Assembly: GCA_030263375.1 (NCBI GenBank)
Contig: SZOV01000025.1
Coordinates: 1 to 35,167 of the forward strand
DNA: 35,167 bases
Direction of reading: 5' to 3'
From: Deltaproteobacteria bacterium PRO3
GTDB lineage: Bacteria; UBA10199; DSSB01
Part shown: in pieces, positions 10,301-16,369 of the stretch
Position numbering within the stretch: the first letter of the stretch is position 1
Layout of the letters: the number at the start of each line of letters is the position of its first letter
Notes under the pieces: model-generated
Told to the model about the DNA's origin: nothing
Databases searched by the model: none
What the model saw: only the letters and a program-made list of their open reading frames with translations
Translations under genes and position numbers: made by a program

Positions 10301-10381
10301 CTTCGGAGAGTAGAAATCCTTAGGAGGGAGGGTCCCATAGGCACCCAGTCCCTTCCCGGTTGTGCCGCCCGGTGGACTCAT
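7349..10381 (-). CDS. Giant AsmA/TamB-like beta-repeat protein with an N-terminal CxxCH motif (first of pair)
   Basis: 1010 aa; not recognised as a named family. The first 35 residues hold KACANCHGDSS, a c-type haem attachment motif (C29-x2-C32-H33), yet no signal peptide precedes it, so covalent haem attachment is uncertain. The bulk is AsmA-like repeat sequence (LRLDNLEIEFGRMEYGG, LEIKFDRNLIGDQTSFAVEA, FEIKNLNLNFGFLGFTHEKM). The last 30 residues are an Ala/Lys/Glu helix that may be a coiled coil. An in-frame TAA lies 10-12 nt upstream of the ATG at 10381, so no longer N-terminus exists in this frame. It is followed with ATGA overlap by the 1038-aa relative; both end in Lys-rich tails. Possible roles are envelope lipid transfer or surface structure; neither is proved here. 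Confidence 0.7.
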   Translation of the reverse strand: MSPPGGTTGKGLGAYGTLPPKDFYSPKACANCHGDSSVSNGASLGLSTLEPLNPDNLKFLPSPSDCPAEIYWPDSLKTYQDIVQVNPYLKGQNYLDTLLLSRQGTFPLEVRDTSLDVFLGLKGPADFPKFKLEVPHDAQLCAGPAKPSGSGFEACEGLQIELKDEDVGLELDGLDLLSTQNLDLGIAGLLGVKFRGASVRDGRLLVTLQLADPLLNAGFPLAFTNEFLLGKLNPTLQKLLRSAAPNPYDPDSYDLDLTSLILEKMPVAYRVATGEAVNFSEYQAATDKLGLKTIPYFFNTAREGKFPDRLSFNQLYEAVTEYQKNVRPSDKKQDEAQQAILQKLFETVSLRARLHPGRLLFKNLYVEFADEPDKNLLETQLSVKNLKDVSLALMAPLHITRLYSPGGIDITELKGDLGLSYRSTGDSKFRLDNLEELRLDNLEIEFGRMEYGGAQEKGTPSLLGLVGKLQRHFRLDPTKPGKFAILGGRITGLPDPFEIPYASKPALLVRGEPGVGLTAEVNLRMEGLRLRLPMVGEVTLHGKIEGGMRLVPKIVVETLEDGSNSEKTLWVPEPNGTHLRLSDLEIVTEKGQRWSRASVEVFDDGLWSPVPAANSPSAFVTKIEVPEMAGGSYSSLRIDGGMMVPKDFDGLYDFSELAKAFTAELTMQAVRVGGNPEAWSLNLSGSHRPDSTQIKVALDSRETDPAGTLKRRPLEGLEIKFDRNLIGDQTSFAVEAKAKSLDFPGIHLSSPKLELNASLEPTKNGGFLYTVPNLKFTANPWKEMPKTGVIRGPVWIEQVNFKKKSPLTLEIDGATPTFEIKNLNLNFGFLGFTHEKMVKATGGRITGVDVDGALRGFWKMDYDAFRGKGLLTLAGDAGGEGDIHLRGADFLRLAKDDPRDATRLVEIPIFSKTTWTLWNILGVDPDKERINGAFKLSTKVDPAFARVFNVIIDNGKVLNWIMTHDHLPYTPKGYEKKMEEYVAAKAAEERKAEEARKAEEAKKTEGGKTP

Positions 10382-10876
10382 GCCGCCCTTTTAACAAAGT
10401 GCGTTAAAAAACAACAAATACCTAGACTTATCCTCGGTTGTTGGAAGGGGAAGTTGCTAGCTTAAGGGGTGGAAGGCTGGCAATCTTAAAATGCTAATTC
10501 ACTGAAAGGTTACTTTGAAAGTTTGCAAAGAGGAGGGAGGTGATAACTACCGGCAATCTCTACTTTAAGATTGCCGGTAGTTGGTAGGATAGTGGGTGGG
10601 GTTAGAAAGAATAGAAAGAAGTAGAAAAAAATTTGAAGTGAAGAAAAACTTTAAATCCTTATGTCTTAGCGTTCCGAATACACCTCTAGATACTGCAAAG
10701 CTTTTGCCAATTACGGAAAGAAAGAAAAAATATTCTAAGTACTTGTATTTCGGTGATTTTATATTTAGATCCCAGGGCAGGGGAAGAGGGCGCCGCCTCG
10801 ATTTGAGGGGGGCGCACCCCATTCGTGCCGGGAAGCGGGGGCATTCAAGCCCCAAAAAACAGCCTGCGAATCGCGT
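10382..10876. other. AT-rich divergent intergenic spacer
   Basis: This 495-bp gap separates the divergent 1010-aa gene and the kinase gene and is clearly more AT-rich than its surroundings. It holds the alternative-pairing element at 10479-10582, a small inverted repeat CTTTG/CAAAG (10513-10530), a perfect SD-like GGAGGTGAT at 10536-10544 with no start codon at normal distance, and a purine-rich tract (10600-10650). A 94-codon frame from GTG 10596 to 10880 overlaps the kinase ATG, but its composition is poor and I do not call it a gene. The hairpin element and both promoters should lie here, but I see no convincing sigma70 hexamer pair. Confidence 0.6.
10479..10582 (+). promoter_or_regulatory. 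Three-segment element with two mutually exclusive hairpins
   Basis: A perfect 15-bp stem joins 10545-10559 (AACTACCGGCAATCT) to 10568-10582 (AGATTGCCGGTAGTT) with an 8-nt loop. A third segment at 10479-10490 (GGCAATCTTAAA) is perfectly complementary over 12 nt to 10564-10575 (TTTAAGATTGCC), which overlaps the loop and 3' arm of the first stem. Only one pairing can form at a time, as in attenuators and riboswitches. The SD-like GGAGGTGAT (10536-10544) lies just before the first stem. No T-run follows on either strand, so it is not a plain terminator. The strand is uncertain; plus is listed because the kinase leader would contain the element in that orientation. Confidence 0.45.
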
Positions 10877-12934
10877 ATGACCAAGCCAAGGCCCTTCGGC
10901 CACTATTTCATTTTAGAAAAGATCGCCCAAGGGGGGATGGCGGAGATTTTCAAGGGCTTGACCTACGACTTCAGCGGCCTGAAGAAATTCATCGTCATCA
11001 AGCGCATCCTGCCGCACATCGCGGTCAACAAAGACTTCATCAAGATGCTGATCGACGAGGCCAAGATCGCGGTCAAGCTCAGTCATGGCAACATCGCCCA
11101 GACCTTCGATCTCGGAAAGGTCGCCGACGACTACTTCATCGTGATGGAATACGTCGACGGCCGCACCATCAGCCAAATCTACAAGAAGACCGTCGAGTAC
11201 AAGACCTTCATTCCCATCCCGATCTCCGCCTACGTGGTCTCCGAGATCTGCAACGGCCTCGACTACATGCACCGGCGCAAGGACGAGAACGGGCGCTCCC
11301 TCGAGATCGTCCACCGCGACATCAGCCCGCAAAACGTCATCCTGACCGAGTCGGGCAACGTCAAGATCGTCGACTTCGGCGTGGCCAAGGCGGCCTTCAA
11401 GCTCTCGGAGATGGAGCGGGGCGTCTTGAAGGGTAAGTTCGCCTACATGTCCCCCGAGCAGACGGAGGGCAAGAACATCGATTTCCGATCCGACATTTTC
11501 TCGACGGGCGTGGTGCTCTGGGAGATGCTCACCGGCAGGCGGCTGTTCAAGAAGAAGTCCAACCCCGAAACGATCGACGCGGTCCAAGCCATGACCGTCT
11601 TTCCCCCCAGCGCCTATCGCAACGAGATCCCCTCGGATTTGGACGAAATCGTGATGCGGGCGCTGGAGCGCGACCCGCAGCGGCGTTACGCGGCGGCGGC
11701 CGACATGTCCCTCGATCTGACCAAGTTCCTGCTGCGCCACTACCCGGAATTCAAGCCGACCCAGGTGGGCGATTTCCTCAAGGAGATTTTCGACAACGAG
11801 GAGAAAACCGGCGATCTCTATCAGGAAAAGACGATGCGCGAGGAGCTGACGGTTCGCGAGCGGGTCCGGCGGGAAGGCATGGAGGAAGAGGCACCGGACG
11901 TCGCCGAGGACACCATGATCGTCGATCCTCAGGAGCTGGACTTCCACTCGATCTTCGAGGAGATCGACGTCGAAGAGCTGAGCGACATCACGCGGGCCAT
12001 CGGGTTGGGGGAAACCTCCCAGACCGGAGCCGCCCCCGCTGTCACTTTTTCGGAGGACTCCTCCTCGCAGGAAGAGGAGATCACCGGTGATCTCGAGGAG
12101 CCGGCGGCCCTGCCTTCTCCTCCGTCGCCGGATGTCGGACCGCCGCCCTCCAAGCCGATCTCTGCGCCCGAGGCCCCGCCGATCGCGCGCCGCCGCGAGC
12201 TCTTGGTGGTCCCCATGGTCCTCCTGCTCCTGCTGGCGGCCTTGGCGCTGTATCATTTCCTCTTGGCCTCGGCGCCCGGGGGCTTGAAGCTGTCCTTTCA
12301 ACCGGCCGACGCCAAGCTGACGCTGGACGGCAAGGCGGTCGCGGGCTCGCCGCCGATCCACTTGCCGAACCTGCCGGCCCGGCGGCGGGCGGTCTTGAGC
12401 CTGGAGCGGGAGGGCTTCGAGACTTTGGAGCTTTCGCCTTATATCTTCCCCAATTGGACTCGCTCTTTGAACCTGAGTCTGACGAAAAGACCTCCCGGGC
12501 AGATCCAGCTGTTAAGCGACCCCGCCGGCGCCGATATTTATTTCAACGGCAAGGCCAGTGGCAAGCGCACCCCGGCCATCCTCGACTCGAAGGATCTGCA
12601 GTTCCCGGTCCTTTTGGCGCTCTCGCTGAACGGAACTCCGCAATGGGAGCGTCGGCTCGAGGCACCCCCGCGGGAGGCCCTGCGGATCTTCGCCGATCTC
12701 AAGGCGGCCCTGGGCAGTCTCGACGTTCAGAGCTCGCCCGCCGGCGCCCTGGTCAAAATTGACGGGAAGACGGTGGGCAAGACCCCCCTCCTGACGCATC
12801 CGGTTCCGGCCAATGAGACCCTCGATCTGACCCTCGACCTACCCGGATTCAAGCCTTACGCCAACGAGGTCTCCGTGGCCCCCGGCCAAAAGCTGCAGAT
12901 CTACCACGCCATGGAAAAAAATCCCTCTCGTTGA
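10877..12934 (+). CDS. Membrane-anchored Ser/Thr protein kinase with PEGA-type extracytoplasmic repeats
   Basis: 685 aa. A Hanks-type kinase domain spans about residues 7-290: Gly loop AQGGMAEIF, catalytic Lys42 (IVIKRI), HRDISPQN with Asp148, DFG at 166-168 and SPEQ at 192-195, all active-looking. Residues 305-440 form an acidic, Pro-rich linker. One transmembrane helix lies at about 442-463 (VVPMVLLLLLAALALYHFLL). The extracytoplasmic part carries PEGA-like repeats (SFQPADAKLTLDGKAV; SSPAGALVKIDGKTVGKTPL). This architecture is common in deltaproteobacterial PknB-like kinases. The following gene encodes an FHA-GGDEF protein, a natural phosphothreonine reader, so the pair probably forms one signalling pathway. 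The ATG at 10877 lacks a strong SD but starts just before the kinase fold. Confidence 0.9.
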   Translation: MTKPRPFGHYFILEKIAQGGMAEIFKGLTYDFSGLKKFIVIKRILPHIAVNKDFIKMLIDEAKIAVKLSHGNIAQTFDLGKVADDYFIVMEYVDGRTISQIYKKTVEYKTFIPIPISAYVVSEICNGLDYMHRRKDENGRSLEIVHRDISPQNVILTESGNVKIVDFGVAKAAFKLSEMERGVLKGKFAYMSPEQTEGKNIDFRSDIFSTGVVLWEMLTGRRLFKKKSNPETIDAVQAMTVFPPSAYRNEIPSDLDEIVMRALERDPQRRYAAAADMSLDLTKFLLRHYPEFKPTQVGDFLKEIFDNEEKTGDLYQEKTMREELTVRERVRREGMEEEAPDVAEDTMIVDPQELDFHSIFEEIDVEELSDITRAIGLGETSQTGAAPAVTFSEDSSSQEEEITGDLEEPAALPSPPSPDVGPPPSKPISAPEAPPIARRRELLVVPMVLLLLLAALALYHFLLASAPGGLKLSFQPADAKLTLDGKAVAGSPPIHLPNLPARRRAVLSLEREGFETLELSPYIFPNWTRSLNLSLTKRPPGQIQLLSDPAGADIYFNGKASGKRTPAILDSKDLQFPVLLALSLNGTPQWERRLEAPPREALRIFADLKAALGSLDVQSSPAGALVKIDGKTVGKTPLLTHPVPANETLDLTLDLPGFKPYANEVSVAPGQKLQIYHAMEKNPSR

Positions 12935-12960
12935 CCTTAATAATTTCCTCGGCTTATAAT
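12931..12960 (+). promoter_or_regulatory. Sigma70-type promoter for the FHA-GGDEF gene
   Basis: TTGACC (12931-12936) and TATAAT (12955-12960) are separated by 18 bp. The -35 hexamer contains the stop codon of the kinase gene. Transcription would start near 12967, leaving a leader of about 35 nt before the ATG at 13003. The diguanylate cyclase could therefore be expressed independently of the kinase. Confidence 0.65.
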
Positions 12961-13002
12961 AAAAACGCTGCATCCCACTCACGGAAAGGGTTTTAGGTCG
13001 TC

Positions 13003-13911
13003 ATGGGGATTGAGGGCTTCAAGGACGAAACCGTCGTCACCAGCATCGGGGCTTTGGAAGGGATTTCCGAAAAGGAGCCCGCGGTCGATTTCCTGGGCGG
13101 CCCCGCCATGGGGATGCAGGTCATTTTGGCGGAAGGCGAGGTGGTGGTGGGCCGCAGCAAGGACGCCAATATCGTCGTCGAGGACGAGGCCATCAGCCGT
13201 TGCCACTTCAAAATCAAGGTGCGCGACAAAATCGCCACCATCGAGGATCTCAACAGCACCAACGGCACCTTCGTCAACGGGATGCGGATCAAACAGCAGG
13301 TCCTCAAGGCCAACGACAAGATCCAGATCAGCTCAGCGACCGTGCTGCGCTTTTCCTACGTCGACACCATCGACAAAAACAGCCACGAGCGCTTCTACGA
13401 GATGGCCCTCTACGACCCGGTCACGGCGGCCCATACCAAGCGCTATTTTCTCGACCGCATTCAGCACGAGTTTGCGCATTCCGCCCGCCGGAACCTACCG
13501 TTGTCCCTGGCGATCTTCGACCTCGATTTCTTCAAGAAGGTCAACGACACCTACGGGCACCCGGCCGGGGACTACGTTTTGCATCGGGTATCCGAGATCA
13601 CCAAGGGGATGATCCGCCGCGAGGACATCTTCGCCCGATACGGCGGCGAGGAGTTCGTAATCCTGATGCGGGACACCGAAGAGGCCGACGCGGTGGCTCT
13701 CGCCGAGAGGCTTCGAAAGAAAATCGCGACCTCCGATTTCGTCTTCGAGTCCAAGCGGATCCCGGTCACCGTCAGCATCGGGGTGTCCTGCCTGAAGGAC
13801 GCCAACTTCAAGAGCTACGGCGACTTGATCCGTGCTGCCGACGAGTACCTCTATTTCTCCAAGTCGAACGGGCGCAACCGCGTCTCCGCCAAATCCCTGC
13901 TTACTTCTTGA
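13003..13911 (+). CDS. FHA-GGDEF diguanylate cyclase (DgcB-like)
   Basis: 302 aa, cytoplasmic. An FHA domain covers about residues 40-118, with phosphopeptide-binding positions GRSKDANIVVED, ISRCH and DLNSTNGTFVNG. A GGDEF domain follows (about 135-298) with the active motif GGEEF at 214-218, FDLDFFKKVNDTYGH for metal/GTP binding, and an intact inhibitory I-site RxxD (R205-D208) five residues before GGEEF. It should make cyclic di-GMP and be feedback-inhibited. The layout matches Bdellovibrio DgcB, where an FHA domain controls a GGDEF enzyme. The N-terminal tail holds DETVVTS (Thr10, Thr13), a possible phosphorylation site for the adjacent kinase. The 3' end overlaps the convergent receiver gene by 11 bp. 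Confidence 0.92.
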   Translation: MGIEGFKDETVVTSIGALEGISEKEPAVDFLGGPAMGMQVILAEGEVVVGRSKDANIVVEDEAISRCHFKIKVRDKIATIEDLNSTNGTFVNGMRIKQQVLKANDKIQISSATVLRFSYVDTIDKNSHERFYEMALYDPVTAAHTKRYFLDRIQHEFAHSARRNLPLSLAIFDLDFFKKVNDTYGHPAGDYVLHRVSEITKGMIRREDIFARYGGEEFVILMRDTEEADAVALAERLRKKIATSDFVFESKRIPVTVSIGVSCLKDANFKSYGDLIRAADEYLYFSKSNGRNRVSAKSLLTS

Positions 13912-14512
13912 CGAACATGCTTTTGAAGAATTTTTTCAGCGATTCGAACTGCTGGGTGAGTTGTTCAAGGGCGGAGAGATCCTCGCCGCCTTCGGGGCGC
14001 GACGATTTCCCTTTCTTGCCGCGCTTGAGACGTTTCATGTGCTTGTTGATTTGTTCCATCTCGCCCAGGACTTTCTCCGCGTGCCGTTTTTGATGACTGA
14101 GATGCCGGCGGATTTCCTGGCTCTTCTTGTTTTGGTGGCTGCGGTGTTTGACGATGGCCCGTTTCAGGATGGCGGGGAGGGCCTCCAGGGCCTCGCGGGT
14201 TTTCACCACGTAATCCTCGGCGCCGGATTGGATCGACCGGGCCGCGATCTTTTCGTCGCCTTGTCCCGTGATGATGACGATGGGGATCTTCGGGGCGCGC
14301 TTGTGAAGCTCGCGGATGTGCTCGTCCCCGTCGACGCCGGGCAGGTAATAGTCGCTGAGGATGAGGTCGAAGGCTTTCCGTTCCATGACGCGGTAGGCGT
14401 CTTGGGCGCTAGGCGATAGCTTCAATTGAATCTTTCCGAACCCTTTTTGCAGCGAGCGTCGGATCAATTCGGCATGGTCTTTATTGTCTTCAATGAGCAA
14501 AATCCGCGTCAT
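13901..14512 (-). CDS. Single-receiver response regulator with helical C-terminal extension
   Basis: 203 aa from the ATG at 14512, where MTRILLIEDN begins the receiver fold; a longer frame to 14554 only adds residues unlike the domain. The receiver residues are complete: acidic pocket E8/D9, phospho-acceptor D54 (LILSDYYLPG), T82 and K104. After about residue 125 the chain is a highly charged helix (HQNKKSQEIRRHLSHQKRH...), likely a coiled coil, with no DNA-binding or enzymatic output domain. It may act through protein binding, possibly in the neighbouring c-di-GMP/kinase pathway; no histidine kinase gene is nearby. It is convergent with the FHA-GGDEF gene. Confidence 0.85.
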   Translation of the reverse strand: MTRILLIEDNKDHAELIRRSLQKGFGKIQLKLSPSAQDAYRVMERKAFDLILSDYYLPGVDGDEHIRELHKRAPKIPIVIITGQGDEKIAARSIQSGAEDYVVKTREALEALPAILKRAIVKHRSHQNKKSQEIRRHLSHQKRHAEKVLGEMEQINKHMKRLKRGKKGKSSRPEGGEDLSALEQLTQQFESLKKFFKSMFVKK

Positions 14513-14598
14513 GGATCCCCAAACCTTGGACGGAGGCCGGCTAAGAATGTACAAGAGTGTAGGGGAGGAGGCTCAACCCAGTCAAAACCATTTTTCGC

Positions 14599-14627
14599 GA
14601 ACCTCGAAATATTATATAGAAAGGTTC
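14599..14627 (+). promoter_or_regulatory. Inverted repeat flanking a TATATA -10-like box before the M48 protease gene
   Basis: GAACCT (14599-14604) and AGGTTC (14622-14627) are exact inverted repeats separated by 17 bp. Between them lies TATATA (14613-14618), a plausible -10 element for the protease gene that starts 10 nt after the repeat. The arms could form an operator. No good -35 is visible, so this is tentative. Confidence 0.3.
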
Positions 14628-14637
14628 TAAAGCCCTT

Positions 14638-15594
14638 ATGAAGCGCCTTCGCACGGCCATTTTGGTGAATTTCCTGCTCTGGACCGGCTTTCTGGGCTGC
14701 GCCCACGACTACGTGACGGGGAAGTCCAGCTATAATTGGTTCAAGCTGGACGACGACGTGAAGCTGGGGAAGCAGGTCCTCGGTGCGCAGCTCCAGGCCT
14801 TCGAGAAGAAAAAGGTCCCGGTGGACGAAAGCGGCGACAAGGCGATGCTGCAGCGCCTCCAGACCATCGTCAACCGCATCTCCAAGGTGAGCCACTTACC
14901 CGATCTGCCTTATGAGGTTCACCTGGCCGACGCCCCGGTTGTCAACGCCTGGGCCGCGCCCGGCGGAAAGATCATGGTGTACTCGGGCCTTTGGGATCCG
15001 AAAAAGGGCCTGGTCAACCAGGAGAGCGACGACGAGATCGCCGCGGTCCTGGCCCACGAGATCTCGCACGTCACCGCCCGGCATGTCACCGAGTCGCTCA
15101 CCAAAAACATGACCATCATGCTCGCCGGGCAAGTCGCCGCCAGCGCGATCACGGCGGGCGCCTCCGCGCAGGGCGGGAATCTCTTCGGTCAGTTTTTCTC
15201 CGCCGGCTACAACATCTACGCGCCCAGCTACTCCCGGAAGAACGAATACGAGGCCGACCGTATTGGCCTCTTCTACATGGCCAAGGCCGGCTACGACCCG
15301 CGGGCCGCCGTGGCGCTTTGGAAACGCGCCGCGCAGAAGCGCGGCGATGCGACCAGCATCTTCGCCTCCCATCCCTCCAGCGGGGCCCGCGCCAAAGACC
15401 TCGAACGCTATCTCCCCCAAGCCCTCGAAATTTATCAGGATCCGCAAAAACCCTACCCCGACTTTCGGAAGCTCCCGGAAAAGGGGAAGGGCAAGGCCCA
15501 GGCCCAGGCCGTAAAAAACGCTCCCGAGTCCCGCCCCGCCGCGCCGTCGAAACCGGAAAATCCCGCCAGGCCTCCCGCCAAGAGCGACCTTTGA
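14638..15594 (+). CDS. M48-family zinc metalloprotease, probable lipoprotein
   Basis: 318 aa. The N-terminus is a short signal with a lipobox-like FLGC (Cys21), which would anchor the protein in the envelope; Phe at -3 is slightly atypical. The catalytic motif HEISH (H140, E141, H144) is followed by the third ligand in NEYEADRIG (E205). NAWAAPGGKIMVYSGL is the strand preceding the active site in Oma1/LoiP/BepA-like proteases. These periplasmic enzymes act in outer-membrane protein quality control. The last 50 residues are Pro/Ala/Lys-rich and probably disordered. It is monocistronic by spacing; fur follows after 68 bp. Which M48 subgroup it belongs to is not settled. Confidence 0.88.
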   Translation: MKRLRTAILVNFLLWTGFLGCAHDYVTGKSSYNWFKLDDDVKLGKQVLGAQLQAFEKKKVPVDESGDKAMLQRLQTIVNRISKVSHLPDLPYEVHLADAPVVNAWAAPGGKIMVYSGLWDPKKGLVNQESDDEIAAVLAHEISHVTARHVTESLTKNMTIMLAGQVAASAITAGASAQGGNLFGQFFSAGYNIYAPSYSRKNEYEADRIGLFYMAKAGYDPRAAVALWKRAAQKRGDATSIFASHPSSGARAKDLERYLPQALEIYQDPQKPYPDFRKLPEKGKGKAQAQAVKNAPESRPAAPSKPENPARPPAKSDL

Positions 15595-15636
15595 GAAACT
15601 CCTATTGACGCCCTCCTGGGGCGGGTGTAACTGATT

Positions 15637-15651
15637 TGAAAGTGGTTTTCA
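15637..15651. promoter_or_regulatory. Putative Fur-family operator in front of fur-feoAB
   Basis: TGAAA-GTGGT-TTTCA is a 5+5 inverted repeat with a 5-bp spacer. It lies between the weak promoter-like TTGACG (15605-15610) and the SD of fur (GGAGG, 15654-15658). The same TGAAA-N5-TTTCA pattern occurs before apbE and before the porin gene, which supports autoregulation of fur and control of feoAB. Confidence 0.5.
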
Positions 15652-15662
15652 GCGGAGGCGGC

Positions 15663-16097
15663 ATGGCCCATACCCAAGACCCCATGGAAGTCCTGAACCG
15701 GTATCTGGACGAACACGGGATGAAACACACCCGGCAGCGCGAGATCATCGTCACCGAATTTCTCAAGTCGAACAAGCACCTCCAAATCGAGGAGCTGCTC
15801 AACCAGGTGAAGAAGATCGAGCCCTCGATCGGCTATGTCACCGTCTACCGCACCCTGATGCTGCTCAAGGAGTGCGGGTTGGCGCACCAGCGCCACTTCG
15901 GCGACGGCAAATCGCTCTTCGAGAAGGCTGGCGATCACCACGACCACATGATCTGCATCAAGTGCGGCAGCATCAACGAGTTCGAGGACGACCGCATCGA
16001 AAAGTTGCAGGACCAGATCGCCAAGCGCATTAATTTCAAGATTGTCAGCCACCGCCACGAGATCTACGGCTGCTGCAGCCGATGCCAAAACGAGTAA
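15663..16097 (+). CDS. fur: Ferric uptake regulator Fur
   Basis: 144 aa from the ATG at 15663, which has GGAGG 4 nt upstream; the longer frame starts only at a TTG. The winged helix reads MKHTRQREIIVTEFL then PSIGYVTVYRTLMLLKECGL. The metal-binding half has HHDHMICIKCG, FEDDRIEKLQ and a second CxxC (CSRC), matching Fur more than Zur or PerR. Loaded with Fe(II), Fur represses iron acquisition genes. It is followed 8 bp later by feoA and then feoB, so it should control its own operon; a candidate operator lies directly upstream. Exact metal specificity cannot be read from sequence alone. Confidence 0.9.
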   Translation: MAHTQDPMEVLNRYLDEHGMKHTRQREIIVTEFLKSNKHLQIEELLNQVKKIEPSIGYVTVYRTLMLLKECGLAHQRHFGDGKSLFEKAGDHHDHMICIKCGSINEFEDDRIEKLQDQIAKRINFKIVSHRHEIYGCCSRCQNE

Positions 16098-16105
16098 GGA
16101 TTCCC

Positions 16106-16366
16106 ATGACCGGACGCGAGACATTGCCCGACCAGCCGCTGCCCCTCGGCCAGATGAGCAAGGGGCAGGGGGGCTACATCTGCCGCATTGAGGGGCCCGA
16201 GGCGACGGTGCGCCGCCTGCTCGAGATGGGCATGGTCGAAGAGGCCTATGTCGAGATCGTCCACGAGGCCCCCTTCGGCGGCGACCCGGTGGCGGTGCGC
16301 GTGCGCGGCGGCCTCTTGGCCCTGCGCCGACAAGAAGCGTCCTGCGTTACGGTGCGGAAGGCCTGA
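16106..16366 (+). CDS. feoA: FeoA, SH3-like partner of FeoB
   Basis: 86 aa from the ATG at 16106, preceded by AAGGA 5 nt upstream; an upstream in-frame ATG at 16082 overlaps fur and has no SD. The fold signature is PLGQMSKGQGGYICRI, RRLLEMGMVEEAYVEIVHEAPFGGDPVAVRVRG and a final LALRRQEASCVTV, the typical FeoA small beta-barrel. FeoA is a cytoplasmic accessory protein for FeoB Fe(II) transport. It sits between fur and feoB with short gaps, so the three form one operon. Confidence 0.9.
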   Translation: MTGRETLPDQPLPLGQMSKGQGGYICRIEGPEATVRRLLEMGMVEEAYVEIVHEAPFGGDPVAVRVRGGLLALRRQEASCVTVRKA

Positions 16367-16369
16367 AGC

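Noticed and set aside
10479-10494. Sigma54-like TGGCAATC...TGCT sequence
   Set aside because: GG and GC are separated by 12 bp, not 10, so the -24/-12 geometry is wrong.
10596-10880. 94-codon frame ahead of the kinase
   Set aside because: Not called as a gene: GTG start 52 nt after its only SD, basic low-quality product. Kept only as a low-interest finding.
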